Positions 9,295 to 17,871 of a stretch of 64,000 bases of DNA are shown piece after piece. Location of the stretch: positions 496,001 to 560,000 of the forward strand of contig BQJC01000002.1 of NCBI GenBank assembly GCA_021604505.1, given 5' to 3'. Origin of the DNA: Nitrospinaceae bacterium. Its GTDB lineage: Bacteria > Nitrospinota > Nitrospinia > Nitrospinales > VA-1. Within the stretch, counting starts at the first letter, position 1. Every line of letters starts with the position of its first letter. The notes beneath the pieces were generated by a model, which saw only the letters and a list, made by a program, of their open reading frames with translations, was not told where the DNA came from and searched no databases. The translations under genes and the position numbers were made by a program.

Positions 9295-9918
9295 ATGCCG
9301 AAATCGGGAGTTCAGACGCGGGAAAACATTTTGGATCAGGCGGAAGCTCTCATTCTGAGCCACGGTTTTGCAGGCACATCCATCGACAAAGTGATCGAAA
9401 AGGCGGGCATCACCAAGGGAGCTTTTTTTTATCATTTTAAAAATAAAACCGATTTAGCGAAATCTTTAATCGAGCGGTTTCATAAAAAGGACATGGCCGT
9501 TCTCAGACCTTTCATGTTCCGGGCGGAACGGTTGAGCCACGATCCATTGCAGCAACTTTTGATATTCGTGGGGCTACTTTCCGAAAGGTTTGACAGAATG
9601 ACCGAGCCTTTCCCAGGTTGTCTGCATGCCGCGTATGTTTATCAAAGCCAGCAGTTCAATGAAGAAATCATGGGCGTTTGCACCAACGCGATGCTCGTCT
9701 GGCGTGACTTGTTTGGAGACAAGATCCGCGCCATTCTGGAAAAATACCAACCCAGCCAGCCTGTGGACGCGGACACGCTTGCCGATCTATTGATAGCCAT
9801 TCTGGAAGGTTCCATGCTGCTTTCAAAAACGCGAAATGATCCCAAAGTAATCGCCCCCGCGTTCAACCATTTCAGAAACTACCTCACGCTGTTGTTTTTG
9901 CAGGAACGGTCTATTTGA
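9295..9918 (+). CDS. TetR/AcrR-family transcriptional regulator
   Basis: 207 residues. Residues ~8-55 are a TetR N-terminal helix-turn-helix: TRENILDQAEALILSHGFAGTSIDKVIEKAGITKGAFFYHFKNK has the three-helix pattern with the GAFFYHFKNK recognition segment (described in pieces; positions 8-51). The C-terminal ligand domain contains FPGCLHAAYVYQ, typical of the NemR/AcrR-C-like subfamily where a Cys can sense electrophiles; C107-type reactivity is only a possibility here. The ATG at 9295 follows AAGAAAAGG. The promoter carries a dyad operator, repeated upstream of the divergent TPR lipoprotein gene, so autorepression and control of that gene are likely. The effector is unknown. Confidence 0.9.
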   Translation: MPKSGVQTRENILDQAEALILSHGFAGTSIDKVIEKAGITKGAFFYHFKNKTDLAKSLIERFHKKDMAVLRPFMFRAERLSHDPLQQLLIFVGLLSERFDRMTEPFPGCLHAAYVYQSQQFNEEIMGVCTNAMLVWRDLFGDKIRAILEKYQPSQPVDADTLADLLIAILEGSMLLSKTRNDPKVIAPAFNHFRNYLTLLFLQERSI

Positions 9919-9936
9919 CCGGGATCATTTTCCCCA

Positions 9937-10158
9937 TCAACCGCGTTCACGGGACAAAGTGACGATTGCCGCTTCCCGGGCCCAGAACAAAAGAAACCGG
10001 TGACTCTCGATCACCATAAATTCCAGTCCCCAGCCTTCCTCACCGTAATCGTTCAATGTATCTTCTAGTTTTTCAATTGGAAGTTTGCTTGCGCCCAGGA
10101 AAAGAGTTCCCCAGGCGCCTTCCTTGATCAACAAAACTTTAAACTCTTTTTTTGTCAT
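9937..10158 (-). CDS. DUF4177-like small protein
   Basis: A 73-residue protein with the pattern of DUF4177: a first strand (KEFKVLLI), a central LEDTLNDYGEEGWGLEFM helix-strand segment, and a final strand (RFLLFWAREAAIVTL). Such proteins are short, soluble and of unknown function. I place the start at ATG 10158, seven bases after a GGAG, in preference to upstream in-frame TTG 10173 or ATG 10170. It converges on tetR with an 18-base gap. Confidence 0.75.
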   Translation of the reverse strand: MTKKEFKVLLIKEGAWGTLFLGASKLPIEKLEDTLNDYGEEGWGLEFMVIESHRFLLFWAREAAIVTLSRERG

Positions 10159-10241
10159 TTTGATCTCCATCAAGAGTCAGGGTCATTCCCCGCTGGTTCA
10201 GTAAGGGTAAAGGAATCCGCCCCAAACGTCCTCAAAAAAAT

Positions 10242-10270
10242 TTGACAATCTGGGGGATTCCATGAAATCA
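10242..10270 (+). promoter_or_regulatory. Possible promoter for the leader upstream of the cold-shock gene
   Basis: A perfect -35 hexamer TTGACA lies at 10242-10247. Seventeen bases later the -10 position reads AAATCA, a poor match, so the call rests mainly on the -35 and on the structured RNA that follows. Confidence 0.25.
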
Positions 10271-10336
10271 TTGACCCTTAAACGGTGGGTTGATCTATGG
10301 CACGGCAGTTGGGAAAGAATGACATCGTGATTCAGG

Positions 10337-10398
10337 CAAGACAAAACTCAAATTACGTTTAGCCATCCTTCGGGTTGGCATTTTTTTTGTCTTGAGTT
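10337..10398 (+). terminator. Intrinsic terminator with UUCG loop inside a possible switching leader
   Basis: GCCATCC (10362-10368), TTCG loop and GGTTGGC (10373-10379) form a seven-pair hairpin with one mismatch, followed by A and eight T: a textbook intrinsic terminator. It is flanked by CAAGACA (10337-10343) and TGTCTTG (10388-10394), which are complementary. AACTCAA (10345-10351) and TTGAGTT (10392-10398) are also complementary, and share bases with the first pair, so the two outer stems exclude each other. It lies about 120 bases before the cold-shock gene. Confidence 0.6.
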
Positions 10399-10414
10399 GG
10401 CCCCCGGAGGATAA

Positions 10415-10442
10415 GGCCCTGGGACTTTCAGGGCTCTTTTTT
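10415..10442 (+). terminator. Second intrinsic terminator upstream of the cold-shock gene
   Basis: GCCCTG (10416-10421) and CAGGGC (10429-10434) pair around a seven-base loop and are followed by TCTTTTTT. Two terminators in tandem suggest either the end of an unannotated small RNA or attenuation of the cold-shock gene 70 bases downstream. Confidence 0.6.
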
Positions 10443-10513
10443 AGAAATGGGAAGGCTTTATGGGGTTTATGACATTGATAGAGCGGTTCCCTTTATAAAG
10501 GAGTCTTTCAGGC

Positions 10514-10714
10514 ATGACTAGCGGAACGGTGAAATGGTTCAGTGAAAGTAAAGGCTATGGTTTTATCGAGACGGAAGATGGCAACGATTGCTTTGTCCAT
10601 TTTTCCGAAATCCAGAGCGAGGGCTTCAAAACTTTAAGGGAGGGGCAGGCGGTGGAATTTGAGATCGTTGAAGGGCAGAAAGGTCCCCAGGCGACCAAAG
10701 TAATCCCAAAATAA
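10514..10714 (+). CDS. Cold-shock-domain protein (CspA family)
   Basis: 66 residues, the usual size for the family, covering one cold-shock OB-fold. RNP1 appears as KGYGFIE and RNP2 as CFVHFSEI. These bind single-stranded RNA or DNA and act as RNA chaperones. The start ATG 10514 has a good site (AAAGGAG, 10497-10503). A strong terminator follows at 10725-10764, so the gene is monocistronic. Upstream lie two terminator hairpins in a 340-base intergenic stretch, consistent with leader-based control as known for cspA mRNA, though this leader is not the enterobacterial one. Confidence 0.95.
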   Translation: MTSGTVKWFSESKGYGFIETEDGNDCFVHFSEIQSEGFKTLREGQAVEFEIVEGQKGPQATKVIPK

Positions 10715-10724
10715 ACTTTAAAGG

Positions 10725-10764
10725 AATTCCCGGCAGGGGATAGGCTCTGCCGGGAATTTTTTTT
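10725..10764 (+). terminator. Strong intrinsic terminator of the cold-shock gene
   Basis: A perfect 12-base-pair stem, AATTCCCGGCAG (10725-10736) with CTGCCGGGAATT (10747-10758), a ten-base loop and a run of T. Confidence 0.9.
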
Positions 10765-10905
10765 CACTGCCCTTTCCCGTCCAGAGCGATTGCCTTTTTT
10801 CTCCATTTGCTCGCTCCATTCCACAATTGTTGCAAAACGGAAGCTTCTTTATTTTTAACTTAAAATGGTAAATTTTTGTCATTCAGGAAATTAAGGAAAG
10901 AATCC

Positions 10906-12561
10906 ATGCCTGGCTTAAAAGAGGTTTGTCGTTTGTTCCTGCTGGTGGCAGCGTTGGTCCAGTTTTCATCTTCAGCTTTTGCTAAAGCGGCACCATCCGC
11001 GGCTCCGCTGTTTGAGGGGATGGGCAATCAGCATTTTCCCATCACCACCGAAAACGAACGCGCCCAACGCTATTTCGATCAGGGGCTGGTGCTGTCCTAC
11101 GCCTTCAATCATGCCGAGGCGGGTCGGTCCTTCAAGGAAGCGGTCAGGCTCGATCCCGGTTGCGCCCTGTGTTATTGGGGTGTGGCTCTGGTTCTAGGTC
11201 CCAATCTCAATGCTCCTATGGAGGATCTCAACGTGCCGGAAGCCTATCGCGCCATTCAAACGGCGGTAAAGCTTTCAGATGGCGCCACGGAAAAAGAAAA
11301 AGCTCTGATTCAAGCTTTGTCAAAGCGCTATGCGCCGAAGGCGGTGAAAGACCGCAAGCCCTTAGATCGAGCCTATGCCGAAGCCATGCGCGAAGTAGCG
11401 AAACAATTCCCAGAAGATGCCACGGTTCTGGCGTTGACGGGGGAAGCGCTGATGGATGTGCATCCATGGGATTTCTGGACCAAAGAGAAGGAGCCCAAAC
11501 CATGGACCGGAGAAATCCTGGCCCTGCTGGAGTCGGCATTAAAAATCGATCCCAATCATCCGCTCAGCAACCATTTATACATTCACGCGGTGGAAGCCGC
11601 GTATCCCAGGCGAGCCGAGGCGGCGGCGGACCGGCTCCGCGATCTGGTCCCCGGAGCGGGGCACCTCGTGCACATGTCCTCTCATATTTACATCAATATT
11701 GGCCGTTACCGCGACGCTTCCATCGCCAATCATAAAGCCATCGAGGCGGACCAGGCCTATCTCAGGCAGGTGAAAGCGGAAGGTCTTTATCCCTTGGGTT
11801 ATGTGCCGCACAACTACCATTTTCTCTGGGAAACGGCAATGATGGAGGGCAAGAGCCGGGTTGCCATCGAGGCCGCGAAAGGAACCGCGGATAGCGTAGA
11901 TCGCAGCAAAATGTCGGACCCCGGATTCGGTGGCACCCTGCAACATTTTTATTCGATGCCCTTATACGCCCTGGCCAGGTTCGGCAAGTGGCAGGCGATT
12001 TTAAACGAGAAAGCCCCGCCGCCGGAATTTCAATACCCTACCGCGATCTGGCACTATGCTCGCGCCCTGGCATTCAACGCCGAGGGCCAAACCAGGGAAG
12101 CAGATTTAGAACTCAATAAATTTCAAGCCATCGCCAGCGACCCTCAGATGGCCGATTTTTCGATTTTTGGTCTCAACAACTTCAAAAGCTTGCTGGAAAT
12201 CGGCAACGAAGTATTGCAGGGTGAATTGGCCGTCAAACAGAAAAAGTATGAGAAAGCCATAAAGCACCTTGAGCAGGCAGTCAAGATTGAGGACGGGTTG
12301 ATTTACGCCGAGCCTTCGGATTGGTATTTCCCGCCACGCCAAGCCCTGGGCGCCGTGTTGCTGGAGGCGGGGCAAGCCGCCAAGGCCGAACAGGTGTATC
12401 TGGAAGATTTAAAAGAGAACCCGGACAACGGCTGGTCTTTACTGGGACTCAGTCAAAGCCTTGAGAAACAAGGCAAAAAAGATGCGGCGAGAGAGGCTGA
12501 GAAGCGCTTTAAAAAGGCCTGGGCCGGGGCGGATATTGTGATCCTAAGTTCGCGATTCTAG
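10906..12561 (+). CDS. Exported TPR protein with conserved Cys/His clusters
   Basis: 551 residues with a signal peptide (cleavage near SSSAFAKA) and TPR-like helical pairs at residues ~45-90 and ~410-545. The middle carries CALC (C86, C89), NHPLSNHLYIHAVE (H218, H223, H227), GAGHLVHMSSHIY (H253, H256, H260) and PHNYH (H302, H305). I recall a family of TPR proteins sharing these His segments but know no proven function; the clusters look like a metal or haem site. ATG 10906 follows AAGGAAAG; in-frame TTG 10876 is less likely and would lengthen the signal peptide. It stands alone behind the cold-shock terminator. Periplasmic location is inferred. Confidence 0.75.
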   Translation: MPGLKEVCRLFLLVAALVQFSSSAFAKAAPSAAPLFEGMGNQHFPITTENERAQRYFDQGLVLSYAFNHAEAGRSFKEAVRLDPGCALCYWGVALVLGPNLNAPMEDLNVPEAYRAIQTAVKLSDGATEKEKALIQALSKRYAPKAVKDRKPLDRAYAEAMREVAKQFPEDATVLALTGEALMDVHPWDFWTKEKEPKPWTGEILALLESALKIDPNHPLSNHLYIHAVEAAYPRRAEAAADRLRDLVPGAGHLVHMSSHIYINIGRYRDASIANHKAIEADQAYLRQVKAEGLYPLGYVPHNYHFLWETAMMEGKSRVAIEAAKGTADSVDRSKMSDPGFGGTLQHFYSMPLYALARFGKWQAILNEKAPPPEFQYPTAIWHYARALAFNAEGQTREADLELNKFQAIASDPQMADFSIFGLNNFKSLLEIGNEVLQGELAVKQKKYEKAIKHLEQAVKIEDGLIYAEPSDWYFPPRQALGAVLLEAGQAAKAEQVYLEDLKENPDNGWSLLGLSQSLEKQGKKDAAREAEKRFKKAWAGADIVILSSRF

Positions 12562-12655
12562 AAAACGACCCCGCCAATAAGGCTTTACCCGTTCGCAAGA
12601 CCTGTTGTATCATGCTTGGTCCCATTAATAGCTAAACCCGGTCAACGACAAATTG

Positions 12656-14584
12656 ATGAATCATTATGACGTACTAGTCATTGGCGGCGGTCACGCCGGA
12701 TGCGAGGCGGCTCTTGCCGCCGCACGCATGGGGTGCGCCACGATGCTGATCACCCTCGATGTGGACAAGGTCGCGCTTATGCCCTGCAACCCGGCCATCG
12801 GCGGCGTGGGCAAGGGCCACATCGTCCGCGAAATCGATGCCCTGGGCGGGGAGATGGCCAAAGTCATCGATAAGACCGGCATTCAATTCAGAGTCTTGAA
12901 CGCTTCCAAAGGGCCCGCCGTTCAGGGGTACCGGGCGCAGGCCGACAAGAACCTCTATAAAAACGAGATGCGCCGGGTGCTGGAAAATCAGACCGGACTG
13001 ACCATTTTGCAGGAAGAAGTGGATGAACTGCTGCTCGAAAACTGCACCGTCCGGGGGGTGAAAACCGTCGCAGGCACCGAGATCAACGCAAAAGCCGTGG
13101 TCATCACCACCGGTACCTTTTTAAACGGCAAAATGCACGTGGGCTTGAAAAGCCATGCCGCCGGGCGCGTGGGAGAAAAGCCGTCCACCAAACTTTCAGA
13201 ATCGTTTCTTTCAGCCGGCTTTCAGGTCGGCAGATTAAAAACCGGCACCCCTCCGCGTCTGTTGAGCGGCACCATTGATTTTAGCCGCTGCGTGATTCAG
13301 CCCGGCGACGCCCAACCCAAACCGTTTTCTTTTTCGACGCAATCCGTCGATCGCCAACAGGTCCCCTGTTACCTCACTTCTACCAATAAAAGCACTGCAA
13401 CAGTGATTCAGAAAAATCTGCACCTGTCCCCGCTATACAGCGGCGTCATCGACGGCGTGGGGCCGCGTTATTGTCCGTCTATCGAGGACAAAATCGTCAA
13501 ATTTCCCGATAAAGACACGCACAATATTTTTTTGGAGCCCGAAGGACTGGACACCGACTGGGTGTACCCCAACGGCATTTCCACCAGCCTCGCGGAAGAA
13601 GTGCAGTGGGAACTGGTGCGCACCATTCCCGGATTGGAAAAAGCCGAAATCGTCCGTCCCGGCTATGCGGTGGAGTACGACTTTGTGCCGCCGACGCAGT
13701 TGCTCCCGACACTGGAAACCAAATTGGTGGACGGGCTTTATCACGCCGGGCAGATCAACGGCACGTCAGGCTACGAGGAAGCTGCAGGGCAAGGCATCGT
13801 CGCCGGCATCAACGCGGCGCTCAAAGTGCAGAATCGAGAGCCGTTCATTCTGACGCGCATGGAAAGCTACATCGGCGTGCTGATCGACGACCTGGTGACC
13901 AAAGGAACCCAGGAACCCTACCGCATGTTCACATCGCGGGCCGAGTACCGCCTGATTTTAAGGCAGGACAACGCCGACGACCGCTTGATGCAACGCGGCT
14001 TTGAGTTGGGCTTGATATCTTTGGATGCGCTTGCAACCTGCAGGGAAAAATATGCCAGCGTCAAACGGGAGATCGAACGGCTGTCCGTCACCAACGTCGT
14101 TCCCAGTAAAGTCGATTTATACAAGTTAGCCGAAATAGGCATCTCGGATCTGAAACGGCCCACCACCTTGAGCGGGTTGCTGAAGAGGCCGGAAATCAGC
14201 TACGATCAGATCATCGCGGCTTTCAACGGCGCGTCGCTTCCCAAGCTGGTGGGTGAGCAGGTGGAAATCCAGGTCAAGTATGAAGGGTTCATCGCCCGGC
14301 AGCAGCAGATGGTCGAAAAACAGAGGAAGCTGGAAAATTACGCCATCCCAGAGGATTTTGATTACCAGGGCATTCCCGGTCTTTCCCGCGAAGTGGAGCA
14401 GAAGCTGAAAGAAATCCGCCCGGTGACTCTGGGGCAGGCGGCCCGCATTTCAGGCGTCACCCCCTCTTCCATCACCCTGTTGATGGTGCTTCTCGAACAG
14501 CGGTTTCGCACACAGGGAAAAAACGGCAACGGGAAACCCGTCAGAGAGCCCAAAAGGGCAGACGAGAAACTGACAGGCGTGTAG
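12656..14584 (+). CDS. mnmG: tRNA uridine-5-carboxymethylaminomethyl modification enzyme MnmG (GidA)
   Basis: 642 residues, the family length. The FAD-binding motif [19 protein letters not shown] is at the N-terminus. Family signatures [38 protein letters not shown] and the LKTGTPPRL segment follow, with [16 protein letters not shown] in the second FAD part and a helical C-terminal domain that contacts MnmE. With MnmE it installs the 5-carboxymethylaminomethyl group on wobble U34 of certain tRNAs. The start is ATG 12656, with TTG 12653 directly before it. The stop overlaps the start of a DUF4911 gene, implying translational coupling. Confidence 0.97.
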   Translation: MNHYDVLVIGGGHAGCEAALAAARMGCATMLITLDVDKVALMPCNPAIGGVGKGHIVREIDALGGEMAKVIDKTGIQFRVLNASKGPAVQGYRAQADKNLYKNEMRRVLENQTGLTILQEEVDELLLENCTVRGVKTVAGTEINAKAVVITTGTFLNGKMHVGLKSHAAGRVGEKPSTKLSESFLSAGFQVGRLKTGTPPRLLSGTIDFSRCVIQPGDAQPKPFSFSTQSVDRQQVPCYLTSTNKSTATVIQKNLHLSPLYSGVIDGVGPRYCPSIEDKIVKFPDKDTHNIFLEPEGLDTDWVYPNGISTSLAEEVQWELVRTIPGLEKAEIVRPGYAVEYDFVPPTQLLPTLETKLVDGLYHAGQINGTSGYEEAAGQGIVAGINAALKVQNREPFILTRMESYIGVLIDDLVTKGTQEPYRMFTSRAEYRLILRQDNADDRLMQRGFELGLISLDALATCREKYASVKREIERLSVTNVVPSKVDLYKLAEIGISDLKRPTTLSGLLKRPEISYDQIIAAFNGASLPKLVGEQVEIQVKYEGFIARQQQMVEKQRKLENYAIPEDFDYQGIPGLSREVEQKLKEIRPVTLGQAARISGVTPSSITLLMVLLEQRFRTQGKNGNGKPVREPKRADEKLTGV

Positions 14585-14799
14585 TGCACAACGATTCCGT
14601 CCAGTGGCGCTTGGAGGTGGACAAAGAGGACATCGCCTACATCGTCAGCATTTTTGAAGCCTACGAAAATTTCGCCATTGTGCGTACCATCGATCAATCC
14701 AAAGGCCTGATCGAACTGATGATCTCCCCCGATTATCTGGAAGAAACCCAAGAACTGCTCGATCACCTGGGTGAGGAAATTTCTTGCAGGAAGGTTTAG
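14584..14799 (+). CDS. DUF4911-like protein translationally coupled to mnmG
   Basis: 71 residues, rich in acidic residues, with a short ferredoxin-like strand-helix pattern: an opening strand (VQWRLEVDKEDIAYIVSIFEAYE, residues 7-29), then FAIVRTID, then LIELMISPDYLEETQELLDHL. It resembles DUF4911. The start is GTG 14584, whose G is the last base of the mnmG stop codon (TAGTG), so the two are made from one message. The function is unknown; the coupling suggests a link to tRNA modification or redox chemistry, an inference only. It converges on apt nine bases away. Confidence 0.75.
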   Translation: MHNDSVQWRLEVDKEDIAYIVSIFEAYENFAIVRTIDQSKGLIELMISPDYLEETQELLDHLGEEISCRKV

Positions 14800-14808
14800 T
14801 TTTTGCTT

Positions 14809-15327
14809 TTAAAAATGCATCATCGAAAAGACCGGCAGGTTTTTGATTTTTTCCCGGCCTTTTAAGAAGTCGAGTTCGATGAGAAAGGCTACTTCCACAA
14901 TCTCCACCTGAAAATTGGACTGGATCAGGTTCGCCGTGGCGGCGATCGTGCCGCCTGTGGCCAGCACATCATCTATGAGTACGATCCTTTGCCCCGGCTT
15001 AAAGGCGTCCTGATGGATTTCTACGGCGTCCGTTCCATATTCCAGGGAGTAAGCCTGCTCGTAGGTTTGGTACGGCAGTTTCCCGGGTTTTCGCACCAGA
15101 ACCGTTCCAGCTCCCAGGGCGTATGCCAGAGTGGCCGAAAAAATAAATCCCCGCGCTTCGATTCCAACCACCACATCGATTTTTTTATCCGCGTACCGGT
15201 CTCTCAAGATATCGATGGTTGTTTTCAAAGTATCGCCGTTCGCTAAAAGAGGCGTGATGTCCTTGAAGACGATGCCTTCTTTTGGGAAGTCGGGAATGTC
15301 GCGGATCGCTGATTTCAATCGTTCCAT
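14809..15327 (-). CDS. apt: Adenine phosphoribosyltransferase
   Basis: 172 residues, the typical length. The N-terminal signature IRDIPDFPKEGIVFKDITPLL, read here at residues 8-28 (in part), and the PRPP-binding loop IVLIDDVLATGGT mark the enzyme, along with GIEARGFIF and VRKPGKLP. It salvages adenine to AMP with PRPP in the cytoplasm. ATG 15327 has AAGGA nine bases upstream. It sits alone between mnmG (convergent) and the LysM/M23 gene on the same strand. Confidence 0.97.
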   Translation of the reverse strand: MERLKSAIRDIPDFPKEGIVFKDITPLLANGDTLKTTIDILRDRYADKKIDVVVGIEARGFIFSATLAYALGAGTVLVRKPGKLPYQTYEQAYSLEYGTDAVEIHQDAFKPGQRIVLIDDVLATGGTIAATANLIQSNFQVEIVEVAFLIELDFLKGREKIKNLPVFSMMHF

Positions 15328-15412
15328 ATTTTTTCATCCTTGATCGCGGTTAAAATTTTTTCAAATCTGAAGAAGTGATGGGTTGTACTACGGATGCTGA
15401 AAAAAGAAAAGG

Positions 15413-16153
15413 CTATCTTTTTGAAGGAAGATATTTCAAGGGGTTTCTGGGATGCGTGTCGTTACGCACTTCAAAGTGCAGATGCGGGCCGGTCGAACGT
15501 CCCGTCGTGCCGACGGAGGCGATTTTCTGGCCTCGCTTGACCCAGGTGTTTTTGCGCACCCAGTTTTTTGAGTTGTGCGCGTAAACGGTGGTCAGGTGAT
15601 GTTTGTGTTTGATGATGACCATCAGCCCGTAGCCGGTGGGTCCCCAATCGCTGAACACGACTTGCCCGTCCGCCGCGGCGTAGATGGGCGTTCCTCGGGA
15701 GGCTCCGATGTCGATTCCCTCATGGCGCCGGGTTCCGCGTTTGCCAAACGTGGAGGTCAGCGTTCCCTTGACCGGCCATTGTAGAAAGTTTTTAACCGGA
15801 GGACGTTTTTTGTGTCCGGATTCTTGGCGGGACCTTTTTTTGTTGTTACGGACGGTGCGTTGCGGTGGGTCGGTGGGAGGTACGTAGCGTACTCTATAGG
15901 CTCCGGGAACCCACAAACGCGTGCCAACGGGAACATTGGACGTGTCGCGTATTTTGTTGATTCGTATTAACGTCTGGACATTGATATCATAGACCTGGGC
16001 GATACGGTATAAGGTTTGTCCCGGTTGCACCAAATGATAGACTCCGCGCGACGAAGAAGGCGAATTAGAGAAAAGAAAGCCCTGGCAGCCATTGAGAAAA
16101 AAGATCGTGAGAACCAGGCCGGTTAATTTTACGAGCCCCTTTGGAAAGATCAT
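15413..16153 (-). CDS. LysM plus M23-peptidase lipoprotein (NlpD/EnvC-like)
   Basis: 246 residues: a lipoprotein signal with LNGC lipobox (C23), a LysM repeat (YHLVQPGQTLYRIAQVYDIN, residues ~40-85) that binds peptidoglycan, a basic linker, and a C-terminal M23 domain (residues ~120-240). The M23 motifs H-E-G-I-D-I (zinc His and Asp) and GPHLHFEVR (catalytic HxH) are intact, as is the HKHHLTTVYAHN segment. Intact ligands make active endopeptidase possible, unlike NlpD of E. coli, which is an activator of amidases. It should act in the periplasm in cell-wall turnover or division. No clear ribosome site precedes ATG 16153. Confidence 0.9.
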   Translation of the reverse strand: MIFPKGLVKLTGLVLTIFFLNGCQGFLFSNSPSSSRGVYHLVQPGQTLYRIAQVYDINVQTLIRINKIRDTSNVPVGTRLWVPGAYRVRYVPPTDPPQRTVRNNKKRSRQESGHKKRPPVKNFLQWPVKGTLTSTFGKRGTRRHEGIDIGASRGTPIYAAADGQVVFSDWGPTGYGLMVIIKHKHHLTTVYAHNSKNWVRKNTWVKRGQKIASVGTTGRSTGPHLHFEVRNDTHPRNPLKYLPSKR

Positions 16154-16336
16154 GTTCTAGCCGCGTCTATTGTCTCGCACCCCTTCGACAGCTCCAGGGC
16201 GTGAAGGAGTGGTGGAATTCCACATAACTCATTGAAAAATTTTAACATCGGGGTACATCCTGTCAAGCCTTATCGCCTGCGGGGTAGTTCTTTACAAGCC
16301 AAAGAGCATGAGGTATAAACGGGGTGCCGGTCTCCC

Positions 16337-16367
16337 AACAGGGGCTCGGGGTCTCTCCCTGTTAGTT
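16337..16367 (+). promoter_or_regulatory. Hairpin in the leader of the FG-GAP lipoprotein gene
   Basis: AACAGGG and CCCTGTT pair as a seven-base stem around a twelve-base loop about 30 bases before the gene start. There is no T run, so it is not a simple terminator. It may be an RNA structure or an operator dyad. Confidence 0.3.
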
Positions 16368-16398
16368 TCACAGGTTCCCCATTAATTATGGAAATCAG

Positions 16399-17535
16399 AT
16401 GTTTTTTTTAAGATTCGGTGTGTGGCTCCCGCTATTTGGTTTGCTTTCAGGGTGCGGTCCCAGCGCTGTGGCTCCGGACATCTTCGCTCTGCCAGTGACC
16501 TATAAAGTCGGGAAAAAGCCGGCGGCAGTGACCGCGCATGACATGAACAGCGATGGATATCACGATCTTCTGATCGCCAACTCAGGAGACGACACGTTAA
16601 GTTACCTTGAGGGACTGGGAGACGGCAAGTTTAAAGATCCGCAAACCATGAGCACCGGCCGCGAACCCTTCGCTCTGGATGTAGCGGATTTTAACGGTGA
16701 TGGCAGTCCCGACATCGCTCTCTGCAATTATGGCGATGGTGAGGTGGCGATTATTCTCGGGCAGAAAGACGGACTATTTAAACTCAAAGGCAAAGTGAAA
16801 GTCGGAAGACTGCCCATCGCCGTGGTTTCGGGGGACTTTAACAACGATGAGAAAGTTGATCTTGCAGTGACCCTCCGGTTTGACAAACTGATCATCCTGT
16901 TAGGCGTCGGGGACGGAACCTTCAAATTCGCCGAAGCCTACAAGGCTTCGGGAACACCAGCCAATCTGGTCGCCGGTGATTTCAATAAAGACAAGAATCT
17001 GGATATCGCTATCGCTTTCAATGCGGTGAAGGCCAATTTCATCCGGCTTTTTTACGGCAACGGCGACGGAACCTTTCAAAATCCCGAAAAAATTCGAGGC
17101 GGCCATCAGTCTTCATTCATTACCATGCACGATATGAACCGCGACGGAGAACTGGACCTGATCACCTCCAGCACCATGAAGGACAGCGTCACAATTTTTC
17201 TGGGGGACGGAAAGGGTTCTTTCCGGGCGGCGGGCGATTTTGCCGGCGAAAAAGGCCCCGAGCACCTTTTCCCCGGCGAGTTCACCGGCGATGCTGTTCC
17301 CGATCTCGTGGTGTGCAACCGGCGGGACAATTCCATTTCGATTCTGGAAGGAAAAGGCGATGGAACCTTCTTATTCCCGCATTTTAATTATCCCGTGGGC
17401 AGAAATCCCCGCGCCCTGACTGGAGCGGATTTTAATCAGGACGGTCTGACCGATCTTGCCGTCCTTTTGTACGACTCCCAGATTCTGGTGGTCCTGTTGC
17501 AGAAGATTGCCACCATCCAACCGTTAGAATCTTGA
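16399..17535 (+). CDS. FG-GAP/VCBS-repeat lipoprotein (beta-propeller)
   Basis: 378 residues with a lipoprotein signal and LSGC lipobox, then about seven repeats of ~47 residues, each with an aspartate-rich loop such as DFNGDGSPDIAL, DFNNDEKVDLAV or DFNQDGLTDLAV followed by a GDGTF turn. This is the FG-GAP/VCBS pattern that folds as an integrin-like seven-blade propeller and binds calcium. Lipid anchoring places it on a membrane surface. Possible roles are adhesion or assembly of surface complexes. The gene stands alone and converges on yacG with a four-base gap. Confidence 0.85.
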   Translation: MFFLRFGVWLPLFGLLSGCGPSAVAPDIFALPVTYKVGKKPAAVTAHDMNSDGYHDLLIANSGDDTLSYLEGLGDGKFKDPQTMSTGREPFALDVADFNGDGSPDIALCNYGDGEVAIILGQKDGLFKLKGKVKVGRLPIAVVSGDFNNDEKVDLAVTLRFDKLIILLGVGDGTFKFAEAYKASGTPANLVAGDFNKDKNLDIAIAFNAVKANFIRLFYGNGDGTFQNPEKIRGGHQSSFITMHDMNRDGELDLITSSTMKDSVTIFLGDGKGSFRAAGDFAGEKGPEHLFPGEFTGDAVPDLVVCNRRDNSISILEGKGDGTFLFPHFNYPVGRNPRALTGADFNQDGLTDLAVLLYDSQILVVLLQKIATIQPLES

Positions 17536-17539
17536 CCTT

Positions 17540-17764
17540 TCAATCGTTCTCGCCGCCAGCGGAGTTTTCAGGAAGGCGGGTGGAAGGATCGTGGATCACG
17601 TATTTTTCGTCCAGCCATTTACCAAGGTCGGCCCATTTGCAACGTTCCGAGCAAAAAGGCAAAAACGGGTTTTTTTTCGCCGCCGCGACCGGGTTTTTGC
17701 ATGTCGGGCATGGCATGAGTTTTGACGATTGATTGGCTTTATCGTTATTTTTTATCCCGCTCAT
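17540..17764 (-). CDS. yacG: YacG-like zinc-binding protein (DNA gyrase inhibitor family)
   Basis: 74 residues. The zinc-binding set CPTC then FCSERC and the following WADLGKWLDEKY segment are the YacG signature. In E. coli, YacG binds GyrB and inhibits DNA gyrase. The N-terminus is ~15 residues longer than the core. It converges on the FG-GAP gene. No clear ribosome site precedes ATG 17764, and a TATTAT box lies only about 15 bases upstream. Confidence 0.9.
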   Translation of the reverse strand: MSGIKNNDKANQSSKLMPCPTCKNPVAAAKKNPFLPFCSERCKWADLGKWLDEKYVIHDPSTRLPENSAGGEND

Positions 17765-17843
17765 TTTTGATTTTAACTATAATAGCAGACGGTTGTTAGA
17801 GGTTTCCATTCGGAGTTATTGCGCTTCATTTACTTCCCTTATA

Positions 17844-17863
17844 TCCGTTTCGTTGTAAACGGA
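17844..17863 (+). promoter_or_regulatory. Hairpin overlapping the ribosome site of the GspA-like gene
   Basis: TCCGTTT (17844-17850), a six-base loop and AAACGGA (17857-17863) form a perfect stem whose 3' arm contains part of the GGAAAA that would serve the TTG start at 17872. It may limit translation. Confidence 0.3.
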
Positions 17864-17871
17864 AAACCCGT

